Part shown: positions 53,145 through 61,642 of the stretch, piece after piece
How positions within the stretch are numbered: the first letter of the stretch is position 1
Layout: the number at the start of each line of letters is the position of its first letter
DNA from: Dyella_A sp050749815
GTDB taxonomy: Bacteria; Pseudomonadota; Gammaproteobacteria; Xanthomonadales; Rhodanobacteraceae
Direction: 5' to 3'
DNA length: 64,000 nt
Assembly: GCF_050749815.1 (NCBI RefSeq)
Contig: NZ_CP192735.1
Location: forward strand, 3,286,001-3,350,000
Notes under the pieces: generated by a model
The model's input: only the letters and a program-made list of their open reading frames with translations
Database searches by the model: none
Told to the model about the DNA's origin: nothing
Made by a program: the position numbers and the translations under genes

Positions 53145-54350
53145 ATGAGTCTTGCCCACCGCCGCATCCTGCTGGGCGTGTCCGGCGGCATCGCCGCCTA
53201 CAAGTCCTGCGAACTGGTCCGTCGCCTGCGCGATGTGGGCGCCGAGGTGCGCGTGGTGATGACCGAAGGGGCCACGCATTTCGTCACCCCGACCACGTTC
53301 CAGGCGCTCTCCGGCGCGCCGGTGCGGGTGGCGCTGTGGGACGAGTCGGCCGAGGCCGCGATGGGCCATATCGAGCTGGCGCGCTGGGCCGAGCGCATCC
53401 TCGTCGCTCCGGCCAGCGCCGACGTGCTGGCCCGCCTCGCCCACGGCCAGGCCGACGATCTGCTGACCACGCTGTGCCTGGCCAGCGCCGCCCCGCTGTC
53501 GGTGGCGCCGGCGATGAACCAGCAGATGTGGGCGCATCCGGCGGTGCAGGCGAATCTGGCCACGCTGCGCGAGCGCGGTGTGACCGTGCTGGGCCCGGCC
53601 GCGGGCGAGCAGGCCTGCGGCGACGTCGGCTCCGGTCGCATGCTCGAGCCGCTGGAACTGCGCGACGCGCTGATCGCCTCGTTCAGCGGCGGCGCGCTGG
53701 CGGGGCGCCGCGTGGTGGTGAGCGCGGGCCCGACCTACGAAGACATCGATCCGGTGCGCTTCATCGGCAATCGCAGCTCGGGGAAGATGGGCTTCGCCGT
53801 GGCCGAAGCAGCCGCGCAGGCCGGTGCGCACGTGATTCTGGTCGCCGGTCCGGTGAGCCTGCCCACGCCCAGCGGAGTGGCCGCTCGCGTGGACGTGCGC
53901 AGCGCGGCGCAGATGCACGCCGCCGTGATCGAGGCGGCGGCCACGGCAGACATCTATATCGCGGCGGCGGCGGTGGGCGATTACCGTCCGCAGCAGGTGG
54001 CGCCGTGCAAGCTCAAGAAGCAGGCCGGTGCCGAGCTGACGCTCACGCTGGCGGAAAACCCGGACATCCTCGCCACGCTGTCGGCGCAGCCGGCGCATCC
54101 GTTCCTGGTCGGCTTCGCGGCCGAGACGCACGACGTGGCCAGCTATGCGCAAGACAAACTGCGCCGCAAGAAGCTGGACATGATCGCCGCCAACCAGGTG
54201 GGCGGCGGGATGGGTTTCGAGACCGCCGACAACGCGCTCACGCTGTACTGGGCCGACGGCTCGCAGGAACTGCCACGCGCGAGCAAGACCGAGCTGGCGC
54301 GCGAGCTGATCGCGTGTGTGGTCGAGCGTTTCAAGCAGGTCCGCGCATGA
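53145..54350 (+). CDS. coaBC: Bifunctional phosphopantothenoylcysteine decarboxylase / phosphopantothenate-cysteine ligase
   Basis: 401 aa. CoaC flavoprotein half (residues 1-185): 'ILLGVSGGIAAYKSCELVRR', 'FVTPTTFQALSGAPV', 'SVAPAMNQQMWAHPAV' (PAMNxxMW motif), and 'QACGDVGSGRMLEP' with the active-site Cys. CoaB half: 'VVVSAGPTYEDIDPVRFIGN', 'SSGKMGFAVAEAAAQAGAHV' and 'DIYIAAAAVGDYRP' then 'LKKQAGAELTLTLAENPDIL'. Makes 4'-phosphopantetheine from phosphopantothenate and cysteine in CoA synthesis. Stop overlaps the dut start by 4 bp. Confidence 0.95.
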   Translation: MSLAHRRILLGVSGGIAAYKSCELVRRLRDVGAEVRVVMTEGATHFVTPTTFQALSGAPVRVALWDESAEAAMGHIELARWAERILVAPASADVLARLAHGQADDLLTTLCLASAAPLSVAPAMNQQMWAHPAVQANLATLRERGVTVLGPAAGEQACGDVGSGRMLEPLELRDALIASFSGGALAGRRVVVSAGPTYEDIDPVRFIGNRSSGKMGFAVAEAAAQAGAHVILVAGPVSLPTPSGVAARVDVRSAAQMHAAVIEAAATADIYIAAAAVGDYRPQQVAPCKLKKQAGAELTLTLAENPDILATLSAQPAHPFLVGFAAETHDVASYAQDKLRRKKLDMIAANQVGGGMGFETADNALTLYWADGSQELPRASKTELARELIACVVERFKQVRA

Positions 54351-54802
54351 TCGACGTGCAGCTGAAGATTCTCGATCCGCGCCTGGGCGACAGCATCGCC
54401 TTGCCCGAGCCAGCCACCGCCGCCAGCGCAGGGATGGACCTGCGCGCCGCGATCGAGGCGCCGATCACGCTCGCCCCCGGCGCCACCGCGCTGGTGCCCA
54501 GCGGCTTCGCCATCCATATCGGCGACCCGGGTTGGTGCGCACTGATCGTTCCGCGTTCGGGCCTGGGCCACAAGCAGGGCCTGGTGATGGGTAACCTGGT
54601 GGGGGTGATCGACGCGGACTACCAGGGGCCGCTGATGATCTCATGCTGGAACCGCGGCAACGCGGACGTCACGATCGGGGTGGGTGATCGCATCGCGCAA
54701 CTGCTGTTGGTGCCGGTGGGGACACCGCGGCTGTCGATAGTGGCGGAGTTCGCACCGTCTGAGCGGGGGCAGGGCGGGTTCGGGTCGACCGGTATCAACT
54801 GA
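54347..54802 (+). CDS. dut: Deoxyuridine 5'-triphosphate nucleotidohydrolase (dUTPase)
   Basis: 151 aa, starting in an ATGA overlap with coaBC. All five trimeric dUTPase motifs are visible: 'SAGMDLRA', 'PRSGLGHKQGLVMGNLVGVI' (motifs 2-3 with 'GVIDADYQGPL'), 'GDRIAQLLLVP', and C-terminal 'RGQGGFGSTG'. Hydrolyses dUTP to dUMP and PPi, preventing uracil incorporation and feeding dTMP synthesis. coaBC-dut-algC is conserved in pseudomonads and xanthomonads. Confidence 0.96.
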   Translation: MIDVQLKILDPRLGDSIALPEPATAASAGMDLRAAIEAPITLAPGATALVPSGFAIHIGDPGWCALIVPRSGLGHKQGLVMGNLVGVIDADYQGPLMISCWNRGNADVTIGVGDRIAQLLLVPVGTPRLSIVAEFAPSERGQGGFGSTGIN

Positions 54803-54817
54803 TCTGCGGGGGCAGGC

Positions 54818-57139
54818 ATGGGCTTGAGTTGGGGAAGGAACCGCGTGCGCGCCACGCCAGACTGGCGGCGTCTGCTGCCGTTTGCCGCGGGCACGCTGCT
54901 ACTGCTGCTGGGCCTGTTTGCCGCCTGGCAAACCTGGCTGATTGCCGACGAAGGCCACGCCAATGACCGTGTGCACCGCGCCCAGGAAGACACCGTGCGC
55001 GCGATCACCGCCGAGCTCGATCGCGAGCGTCGCGCAGTGCGCGCGGCACTGGACGGGCTCGATCCGGCCGCCGTGCTGACCGATCCGGTGACCGCTGCCG
55101 CTGCGGTGCGGGCCAAGCTGCCGCAGGTGCTGGACGTGGCGTTCTACAGCGCCGGGATGGACGAGGTGCTGCACGCCAACTACCGCGATTTCGGGTATGG
55201 CAAGGCGGCGCAACTGATGGCCGCGCAGAACGAAACGGGGCCAGCGGTGGCGCAGACCGTCTACGTCGGCAGCGACCGGCGAGTGTCCTTCGCGATGCCG
55301 ATGGGCAACGGTATCCGACCAGCGGCGTGGGCCTGGGTCGAGTTACCGTTCACGCCGGTGCAGCAGGCCTTCGAGGCGATCTCGCCAGCCAGCGGTCGCC
55401 TGGACCTGCGCCAGGGTGATGATCGCAGCGCATTGAGCCTGCTCTCGCACGGCGATCCGTCCGCGCAGCTCGAAGACCGCGCTGCGGCCATTCCACACAG
55501 CGCCTTCAGCGTGGGCGCGGCGCTGCCGGAGGCGTTCATCATCCTGCCGCACGTCTGGCCGCTGGCGGCCTTGCTCAGCCTGCTCGGCCTGGCTGGTGGC
55601 GTGTACCTGCTGCGGCTGGCCGGCCGCGGCCGCGAGCGCGCCATCGCGGTGCGGGAAGAGGAAGAGGTGCCGCTACCGCCGGTGGTGCGGCAGCGCCAGC
55701 GCCCGGCACCGCCGCCGCGCGCGACACCGCCGCCGGCGCCCGAGGCGCTGCCCTCGGCGACAGTCGATCCGGGCATCTTCCGCGCCTACGACGTGCGCGG
55801 CGTGGTCGGCAAGAACCTCAATCGCCAGGTGGCCCGGCTGCTGGGCCAGTCGATCGGCGCGCTGATGGTGGAGAAGAGCTTGCGCGAGATCGTGGTGGGG
55901 CGCGATGGTCGCCAGTCCGGTCCGGAACTCGCCGGCGGCCTGGCCGAGGGCCTGCGCGCGGCCGGCGTGGACGTGATCGACATCGGTGCGGCGCCCACCC
56001 CGGTGGTCTATTTCGCCACCTACCGCTTCAACACCGGCTGCGGCGTGGCCGTCACCGGCAGCCACAACCCGCCCGACTACAACGGCTTCAAGATCGTGGT
56101 CGGCGGCGAGACGCTGGCGGAGGAGGCGATCCAGGACCTGTACCGGCGCATCGCCGCCGGCGGCCTGCCCGACGATGGCCATGGCGCCCAGCGCAGCGTC
56201 GACGTAGTGCCGGACTACATCGAGCGCATCGCCTCGGACGTGCAGGCCGAGCGCGCGTTGAAGGTGGTGGTCGACTGCGGCAACGGCATCCCCGGCGCGG
56301 TGGCGCCGCAGGTGCTGGAGAGCATCGGTTGCCAGGTGATCCCGCTGTACTGCGACGTCGACGGCACCTTCCCCAACCACCATCCCGACCCGTCCGATCC
56401 GGACAACCTGCAGGATCTGATCCTGGCGGTGAAGCAGACCGGCGCCGACCTCGGACTTGCCTTCGACGGCGACGGCGATCGCCTGGGCGTGGTGACCCGC
56501 GATGGCGAGATCATCTACCCCGACCGCACGCTGATGCTGTTCGCCCGCGACGTGCTGGCGCGTCAGCCCGGCGCCACGATCATCTACGACGTCAAATGCA
56601 CCGGCCACCTCAAGGGGCAGATCCTCGACGCTGGCGGCAGCCCGCTGATGTGGCGCACCGGCCACTCGCTGATCAAGGCCAAGATGCGCGAGACCGGTGC
56701 CGAGCTGGCCGGCGAGATGAGCGGGCACTTCTTCTTCAAGGAGCGCTGGTACGGCTTCGACGACGGACTCTACGCGGCCGCGCGCCTGCTGGAGATTCTT
56801 GCCGGCGACCTGGACGGACGCACGCCGGAGGAGATCTTCGCCACGTGCCCCAAGGGCGTGTCGACGCCGGAGCTGAAGATCGAGCTGGCCGAAGGCGAGA
56901 ACCAGCGCTTCATGCAGGCGTTCCGCGAAAAGGCAAGCTTCCCGGATGCCACGCTGGTGACCATCGACGGCGTGCGCGCGGACTGGGCGGACGGCTGGGG
57001 ACTGGTGCGCGCGTCGAACACCACGCCGGTGCTGGTGCTGCGTTTCGACGCGGACAACCCCACCGCACTCAAGCGCATCCAGCAGGTGTTCCGCGAACAG
57101 CTGTTCATGGTGAACCCGAAGCTCAAGCTGCCGTTCTAG
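54818..57139 (+). CDS. algC: Phosphomannomutase/phosphoglucomutase AlgC with N-terminal membrane-anchored domain
   Basis: 773 aa, against about 460 for the classic soluble enzyme. Residues 1-310 are an extra module: TM helix at about 19-41, a periplasmic domain (45-240), a second TM helix (about 244-266), and a Pro/Arg-rich linker. The mutase begins near 319 ('DPGIFRAYDVRGVVGKNLNR') with phosphoserine Ser415 in 'VTGSHNPPDYNGFK', metal loop 'FDGDGDRLGVV', sugar loop 'GEMSGHFFF', and phosphate loop 'RASNTTPVLVLRF'. Interconverts Man-6-P/Man-1-P and Glc-6-P/Glc-1-P for LPS and exopolysaccharide. The N-terminal module resembles periplasmic sensor domains. Confidence 0.93.
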   Translation: MGLSWGRNRVRATPDWRRLLPFAAGTLLLLLGLFAAWQTWLIADEGHANDRVHRAQEDTVRAITAELDRERRAVRAALDGLDPAAVLTDPVTAAAAVRAKLPQVLDVAFYSAGMDEVLHANYRDFGYGKAAQLMAAQNETGPAVAQTVYVGSDRRVSFAMPMGNGIRPAAWAWVELPFTPVQQAFEAISPASGRLDLRQGDDRSALSLLSHGDPSAQLEDRAAAIPHSAFSVGAALPEAFIILPHVWPLAALLSLLGLAGGVYLLRLAGRGRERAIAVREEEEVPLPPVVRQRQRPAPPPRATPPPAPEALPSATVDPGIFRAYDVRGVVGKNLNRQVARLLGQSIGALMVEKSLREIVVGRDGRQSGPELAGGLAEGLRAAGVDVIDIGAAPTPVVYFATYRFNTGCGVAVTGSHNPPDYNGFKIVVGGETLAEEAIQDLYRRIAAGGLPDDGHGAQRSVDVVPDYIERIASDVQAERALKVVVDCGNGIPGAVAPQVLESIGCQVIPLYCDVDGTFPNHHPDPSDPDNLQDLILAVKQTGADLGLAFDGDGDRLGVVTRDGEIIYPDRTLMLFARDVLARQPGATIIYDVKCTGHLKGQILDAGGSPLMWRTGHSLIKAKMRETGAELAGEMSGHFFFKERWYGFDDGLYAAARLLEILAGDLDGRTPEEIFATCPKGVSTPELKIELAEGENQRFMQAFREKASFPDATLVTIDGVRADWADGWGLVRASNTTPVLVLRFDADNPTALKRIQQVFREQLFMVNPKLKLPF

Positions 57140-57165
57140 CCGCGGGCGCTGGCCGGCGGGTCTGT

Positions 57166-57828
57166 TTACGGCTCGGGGTTGCCGTCGGCCTGCTGCAATT
57201 GCGCCTTGAGCTGGCGGTAGTGGGCGAGCTGGGATTCGTTCTTCAGCTGCGTGTTCACATAGGACGCCTGCAGCCGATCCAGCATCGCGCGCTGCGCGCC
57301 GACCACATCGCGCTGGGCGGCGATCTTGTCGGACAGGAACCTCGGCACCGGCTGCTTGGCGCGCTCCAGTTCACCGGCGCGGTCGAGCAGGTCGGTCAGC
57401 GCCTTTTCCTGCGTGCCCAGGCTCGCGCGGGTGGTGGTGATCTGCTGGTCGATGCTGCTGAGCTCGTCCTTCTGCGCCGCCACGAAGCTGGCTTCGTCCG
57501 GGTAGGCGGCCAGCATCTGCTGGTCTTCACGCTGGCGCTGTTCGTCCTCGCGCTTGCGTGCCGCCGCCTCGTCCGCCAGTTTCTTCGCGGCGACGCGCTC
57601 GGCCGGCGAAAGCGGGCGATCGACGTGGCGCATCACCAGGCCCTGGCTGTTCACCACGTCGTAGCCGTTGGCGATGGCGTCGGACGACAGGCTGTCGCTG
57701 TAGTGCGCCAGGCCCTGCGCATCGCGCCAGCGGTACTGCACGCTGCTGGCCGTGCTGGCCTGGCGCGCCTGGACGAGCCCGCCGAAGCCGACACCGATGG
57801 CGGTGATGATGATGATTGCCTTGCGCAT
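57166..57828 (-). CDS. DUF4124 domain-containing secreted coiled-coil protein
   Basis: 220 aa from ATG 57828 (GGAGGGAG upstream). Signal peptide (MRKAIIIITAIGVGFGGLVQ). Residues about 30-70 are DUF4124 ('VQYRWRDAQGLAHYSDSLSS', the YRW.D..G..HYSD signature), followed by a long charged helical region (about 75-215: 'RVAAKKLADEAAARKREDEQ', 'YPDEASFVAAQKDELSSIDQ') likely to form a coiled coil. Similar proteins are common and uncharacterised in this order. The gene converges on algC and lies 110 bp downstream of pyrE. Confidence 0.8.
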   Translation of the reverse strand: MRKAIIIITAIGVGFGGLVQARQASTASSVQYRWRDAQGLAHYSDSLSSDAIANGYDVVNSQGLVMRHVDRPLSPAERVAAKKLADEAAARKREDEQRQREDQQMLAAYPDEASFVAAQKDELSSIDQQITTTRASLGTQEKALTDLLDRAGELERAKQPVPRFLSDKIAAQRDVVGAQRAMLDRLQASYVNTQLKNESQLAHYRQLKAQLQQADGNPEP

Positions 57829-57938
57829 GAACTCCCTCCTTGCGGGAGTATAGCCACGAGCGGCAGCGCCCCGTGCGCCGCCGCCACGGCGGTCGATCCA
57901 CGTTGTGACAGGGTCGGCGACCGCGCCTGAACGGTGCG

Positions 57939-58586
57939 TCAGCCGGTCACGCCATAGCGTTCGCGATAGGCCAGCAGCCGCGCGTGTTCTGCGGCCAGTG
58001 CCGGCTGCTCGCCAGCGTAGGCCAGCACGTCGTCCAGCCGGGTGATCGCGATCACCGGGATGCCGTAGTCGGCGGTCACTTCCTGCGCGGCGGAACGTTC
58101 GCCCTGGCCGCGCTCCTGCCGGTCCAGCGCGATCAGCACGCCGGCCGGCTCGGCGCCGGCGGCGCGGATCAGCGCCAGCGATTCGCGCACCGCGGTGCCG
58201 GCGGTCATCACGTCGTCGACGATCAGCACGCGGCCCTTGAGCGGCGCGCCGACCAGGCTGCCGCCTTCGCCGTGATCCTTGGCCTCCTTGCGGTTGTAGG
58301 CCCAGGGCAGGTCGCGACCGTGGTGATCGGCCAGCGCGATGGCCGTGGCGGCGGCCAGCGCAATGCCCTTGTAGGCGGGGCCGAACAGCATGTCCACAGC
58401 GATGCCCGAGGCCTCCACCGCGGCGGCGTAGGCACGCCCGAGCTGGGCCAGCGCGGCGCCCGAATCGATCCGCCCCATGTTGAAGAAATACGGGCTGATC
58501 CGGCCGGACTTGAGGGTGAACTCGCCGAAGCGCAGCACCTCGCGCTGCAGGGTCAGTTCGATGAAGTCGCGCTGGTAGTCGTGCAC
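57939..58586 (-). CDS. pyrE: Orotate phosphoribosyltransferase
   Basis: 215 aa from GTG 58586 (VHDYQRDFIELTLQREVLRF), preferred to TTG 58592 because GCGAGA lies at suitable distance and the result has the family length. Signatures: 'FGEFTLKSGRISPYFFNMGR', 'VDMLFGPAYKGIALAAATAI', PRPP-binding 'VLIVDDVMTAGTAVRESLAL', and the flexible loop 'YNRKEAKDHGEGGSLVG'. Converts orotate and PRPP to OMP in pyrimidine synthesis. Close to algC-dut as in Pseudomonas (dut-algC-argB-pyrE), but argB is absent here. Confidence 0.95.
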   Translation of the reverse strand: MHDYQRDFIELTLQREVLRFGEFTLKSGRISPYFFNMGRIDSGAALAQLGRAYAAAVEASGIAVDMLFGPAYKGIALAAATAIALADHHGRDLPWAYNRKEAKDHGEGGSLVGAPLKGRVLIVDDVMTAGTAVRESLALIRAAGAEPAGVLIALDRQERGQGERSAAQEVTADYGIPVIAITRLDDVLAYAGEQPALAAEHARLLAYRERYGVTG

Positions 58587-58604
58587 GGGCAATCTCGCAG
58601 AAGG

Positions 58605-59117
58605 TCAGGAAAGGGTGTCGCCGGCGAGCTCGCGCAGCAGCAGACACTGCTGCCTTCCGGCCGATGCACCATGGTAGCGCTGCGCACCGTCGACGAAGCC
58701 GGCTTGCCGGTACAGCGCCAGCGCCGCGGCGTTGTCCTCGTCCACGCTGAGCACCAGCCAGCGCGCCGCCGGATGGCGCTGCGCCAGGCTGTCGAGCAGC
58801 GCGGTCAGCGCGCGGCGGCCCAGCCCGCGGCCTTGCCAGCGCGCATCGATGAAGAACCCGCGCAGCCCGACCGTCGGCGCATCGAAGTCGATCGGCGCGA
58901 TCGTCCGCGGCTCGCACTCGATACAGCACAGGCCGATCGCCTGCTCCCCCAGCACGAAGGCGAGCGGGTCGGCGCTCGGCCGGCTCTGCGCATCGGCGAG
59001 CAGGTCGACCACGTGGCCGACGAAGCGCTGCTGTGCCGGCGCCACGCGCAGGTCCAGGAGCGCCGGGCGCGGCACACGATCAATGGAAACCACGGAAAGG
59101 GCGGGGACGTCTGGCAC
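58605..59117 (-). CDS. GNAT family N-acetyltransferase
   Basis: 170 aa from GTG 59117; the start is uncertain since no ATG is available and no good ribosome site precedes either GTG 59117 or GTG 59093. GNAT core: 'FVLGEQAIGLCCIECEP', 'VGLRGFFIDARWQGRGLGRR' (acetyl-CoA P-loop, Q/R-x-x-G-x-G/A as QGRGLG), 'RWLVLSVDEDNAAALALYRQ', 'GFVDGAQRYHG'. Substrate unknown. It ends 19 bp before pyrE and is divergent from xth, with start codons only 48 bp apart. Confidence 0.82.
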   Translation of the reverse strand: MPDVPALSVVSIDRVPRPALLDLRVAPAQQRFVGHVVDLLADAQSRPSADPLAFVLGEQAIGLCCIECEPRTIAPIDFDAPTVGLRGFFIDARWQGRGLGRRALTALLDSLAQRHPAARWLVLSVDEDNAAALALYRQAGFVDGAQRYHGASAGRQQCLLLRELAGDTLS

Positions 59118-59165
59118 GGTTGATATGATGGCGCATTGCCCCGCGCCCGACCCGCAGGAGATTGC

Positions 59166-59933
59166 ATGCGCATCATCAGCCTCAACGCCAACGGCATCCG
59201 TTCGGCCGCCACCAAGGGCGTGTTCGACTGGTTGCGCGCGCAGCATGCCGACGTGGTCTGCCTGCAGGAGACCAAGGCGCAGGAAGACCAGCTGACCGAC
59301 GCGATGTTCCGCCCCGACGGTCACCACTGCTTCTACCGCGATGCGACCAGCAAGAAGGGTTACAGCGGCGTGGCGATCTACGCCAAGCGCGAGCCGGATG
59401 CAGTGCTCACCGAGCTGGGCTGGGACGAGTTCGACAACGAGGGGCGCTACATCGAGGCGCGCTTCGGCAAGCTGTCGGTGGTGTCGCTGTACTTTCCGTC
59501 CGGTTCGTCCGGCGAGGAGCGCCAGCAGTTCAAGTTCCGCGCCATGGACTGGATCGAACCGATCTTTGACGCTTGGCTGAAGAGCGACCGCCAGTACGTA
59601 ATCTGCGGCGACTGGAACATCGTGCGCAGCGAGAAGGACATCAAGAACTGGAAGTCCAACCAGAAGAACTCCGGCTGCCTGCCGGAAGAACGCGCCTGGC
59701 TCAACGGTCTGGTCGAACGCGGCTGGGTGGACAGCTATCGCACGCTCAAGCCCGAGGGTGAGGACTACACCTGGTGGTCCAACCGCGGCCGCGCACGCGA
59801 GAACGACGTGGGTTGGCGCATCGACTACCAGATCCTCTCGCCGTCGCTGCGCGAGCGGCTGCGCGACTGCGCGATCTACCGCGACCAGCGCTTCTCCGAC
59901 CACGCGCCCTACACGGTCGACTATGCCGACTGA
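59166..59933 (+). CDS. xth: Exodeoxyribonuclease III (AP endonuclease)
   Basis: 255 aa from ATG 59166 (GCAGGAGATTGC upstream). EEP-superfamily residues: 'MRIISLNANGIRSAATKG' (catalytic Asn), 'VVCLQETKAQEDQL' (metal Glu), 'YSGVAIYAKREP', 'VICGDWNIVRSEKDIKN' (Asp-Asn), and 'QRFSDHAPYTVDY' (Asp-His). Repairs abasic sites and 3' blocks in base-excision repair. The downstream ampG start lies 11 bp inside its 3' end, so the two are co-translated. Confidence 0.95.
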   Translation: MRIISLNANGIRSAATKGVFDWLRAQHADVVCLQETKAQEDQLTDAMFRPDGHHCFYRDATSKKGYSGVAIYAKREPDAVLTELGWDEFDNEGRYIEARFGKLSVVSLYFPSGSSGEERQQFKFRAMDWIEPIFDAWLKSDRQYVICGDWNIVRSEKDIKNWKSNQKNSGCLPEERAWLNGLVERGWVDSYRTLKPEGEDYTWWSNRGRARENDVGWRIDYQILSPSLRERLRDCAIYRDQRFSDHAPYTVDYAD

Positions 59934-61227
59934 GCCGGCGGTGGCCGATGCTGCCGCCGCGCGCCCGTCGATCTGGCGCGCTTTTGCGCAGCCGGCGGCG
60001 TGGACAATGGCGGTGTTCGGGTTCTCCTCGGGCCTGCCGTTCCTGCTGGTCGCCGGCACGCTGTCGTACTGGCTGAAAGAGCACGGCGTGGTGCTGTCGG
60101 AGATCACGATGATCGCCAGCGCCGGCATGACCTATGCGCTGAAATTCCTGTGGGCGCCGTTGCTCGACCATTGGCGTCTGCCCGGCTTCGTGCGGCTGGG
60201 CCAGCGGCGCGGCTGGCTGCTGTTCGCGCAGATGGCGGTGATGCTCGGCCTGCTGACGATGGCCTGGCTGACCCCGGTGCACCTGGTGCCGTTCATCGCC
60301 GCGACCCTGGTCGTGGCGTTCTTCGGCGCGACTCAGGACATCGCGATCGACGCCTACCGCATCGAGATCGCTCCGATCGAGGCGCAGGGTGCGCTGGTCG
60401 CCACCTACTCGCTGGGCTACCGCATCGGCCTGCTCACCGCCGGCGCGCTGGCGCTGATTGCCGCGGACCACATGCACTGGCCGGTGATCTACGTGGGCAT
60501 GGCCGCCTGCATGCTGCCACCGATCGCGATGACGCTGGCCGCTCGGGAACCGGAGGTGCTGCGTCGCGCGCCCGGGCGCTGGCGCGATGCGATGCGGCTG
60601 GGCGTGATCGATCCCTTCGTCGATTTCTTCCGACGCTATGGGGTGGTGCTGGCACTGCTGACGCTGGCCTTCATCCTGCTGTTCAAGATGCCCGAGCAGG
60701 CCACCATCGGCGGGGTGATGGGGCCGTTCTATCGGGACATGGGCTTCACCAAGACGCAGATCGGCGCGATCACCAAGATCTACGGCATCTGGATCGGCAT
60801 CGTCGGCGTTTTCATCGGTGGCGCCATGGTCGCGCGCTGGGGCGCATGGCGCTCGCTGGCGGTGATGATCGTGCTGTGCGGCGCGAGCAACCTGCTCTAC
60901 CTGCTGTTGATGCAGCACCAGGGCAGCGTGCTGATGCTCACGCTGGTGATCTCCGGCGAGAACCTCACCCTGGGCATGCTGGGCCCGCCCACGGTGGCCT
61001 TCCTGTCGTCGCTTGTGAACCGCGAACACACGGCTACCCAGTATGCGTTGCTCAGTTCACTGGTGAATCTGCCCGGCAAGGTGCTGGGCTTCTTCGCCGG
61101 CGGCATCGCCATGGCGGTGGGTTACGGCGGTTTCTTCGTGATCACCGTGCTGGGCATCGCGCCGGCCGTGCTGCTGTTCGTGCTGGTGCGCGCGCGCTTC
61201 CGAGCCCGCGGGTTCGACGTGCGCTAG
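59923..61227 (+). CDS. ampG: AmpG-like muropeptide MFS transporter
   Basis: 434 aa from ATG 59923, overlapping xth by 11 bp. Twelve membrane segments. AmpG signatures: 'VFGFSSGLPFLLVAGTLSYW', 'MTYALKFLWAPLLDHW', 'FFGATQDIAIDAYRIE' and 'GENLTLGMLGPPTVAFLSSL'. Imports GlcNAc-1,6-anhydro-MurNAc peptides released by lytic transglycosylases for cell-wall recycling; in many Gram-negative bacteria it also feeds AmpR-controlled beta-lactamase induction. The nearby anmK supports the role. Confidence 0.9.
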   Translation: MPTEPAVADAAAARPSIWRAFAQPAAWTMAVFGFSSGLPFLLVAGTLSYWLKEHGVVLSEITMIASAGMTYALKFLWAPLLDHWRLPGFVRLGQRRGWLLFAQMAVMLGLLTMAWLTPVHLVPFIAATLVVAFFGATQDIAIDAYRIEIAPIEAQGALVATYSLGYRIGLLTAGALALIAADHMHWPVIYVGMAACMLPPIAMTLAAREPEVLRRAPGRWRDAMRLGVIDPFVDFFRRYGVVLALLTLAFILLFKMPEQATIGGVMGPFYRDMGFTKTQIGAITKIYGIWIGIVGVFIGGAMVARWGAWRSLAVMIVLCGASNLLYLLLMQHQGSVLMLTLVISGENLTLGMLGPPTVAFLSSLVNREHTATQYALLSSLVNLPGKVLGFFAGGIAMAVGYGGFFVITVLGIAPAVLLFVLVRARFRARGFDVR

Positions 61228-61318
61228 GTCGCAATCACGCGCGGTGCCGCGTGGTTCGCGTTGGTGCCTTTGTGCCACCATTCGGCCCACAGGGGCATGC
61301 GTGAGGTGGAGTGGCGCC

Positions 61319-61642
61319 GTGCCGGATCTCGTTGTACGCCATATCGACAATGTCATGGCCGAGCGCATCAAGACGCTCGCCAAGGATCGGCGCTGGTCGA
61401 TCAATGACGTTGTGTTGCATGCGCTCAAGCACGGCCTGGGCCTGGCCGAGGGCGCGCAGCCGTTTGCCGAAACCATGCTCGATACCGACACCGTCGTGCT
61501 CAGCGGGCACTGGGACGCGGCCGAGCGGGCCGCGTTCCACGAGGCGGTGCAGGCGCTGTCGGTAGCGCCGTCCAGTCAGCTGGTGGCGCCACCCGAAGAC
61601 ACCCTGGGCGACCAGCCGGAGCATCCCGCTGATCGCTCCTAG
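61319..61642 (+). CDS. Small ribbon-helix-helix-like protein
   Basis: 107 aa from GTG 61319. Residues 1-45 ('VPDLVVRHIDNVMAERIKTL', 'AKDRRWSINDVVLHALKHGL') have the beta-strand plus two-helix spacing of an Arc/CopG-type ribbon-helix-helix motif, with the typical 'IDNVMAERIKTLAKDRRWSI' turn. The remainder is acidic and probably disordered, ending in PEDTLGDQPEHPADRS. Could be a small transcriptional regulator or antitoxin-like protein; no toxin gene adjoins. Its stop overlaps the converging anmK stop by 4 bp. Confidence 0.7.
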   Translation: MPDLVVRHIDNVMAERIKTLAKDRRWSINDVVLHALKHGLGLAEGAQPFAETMLDTDTVVLSGHWDAAERAAFHEAVQALSVAPSSQLVAPPEDTLGDQPEHPADRS

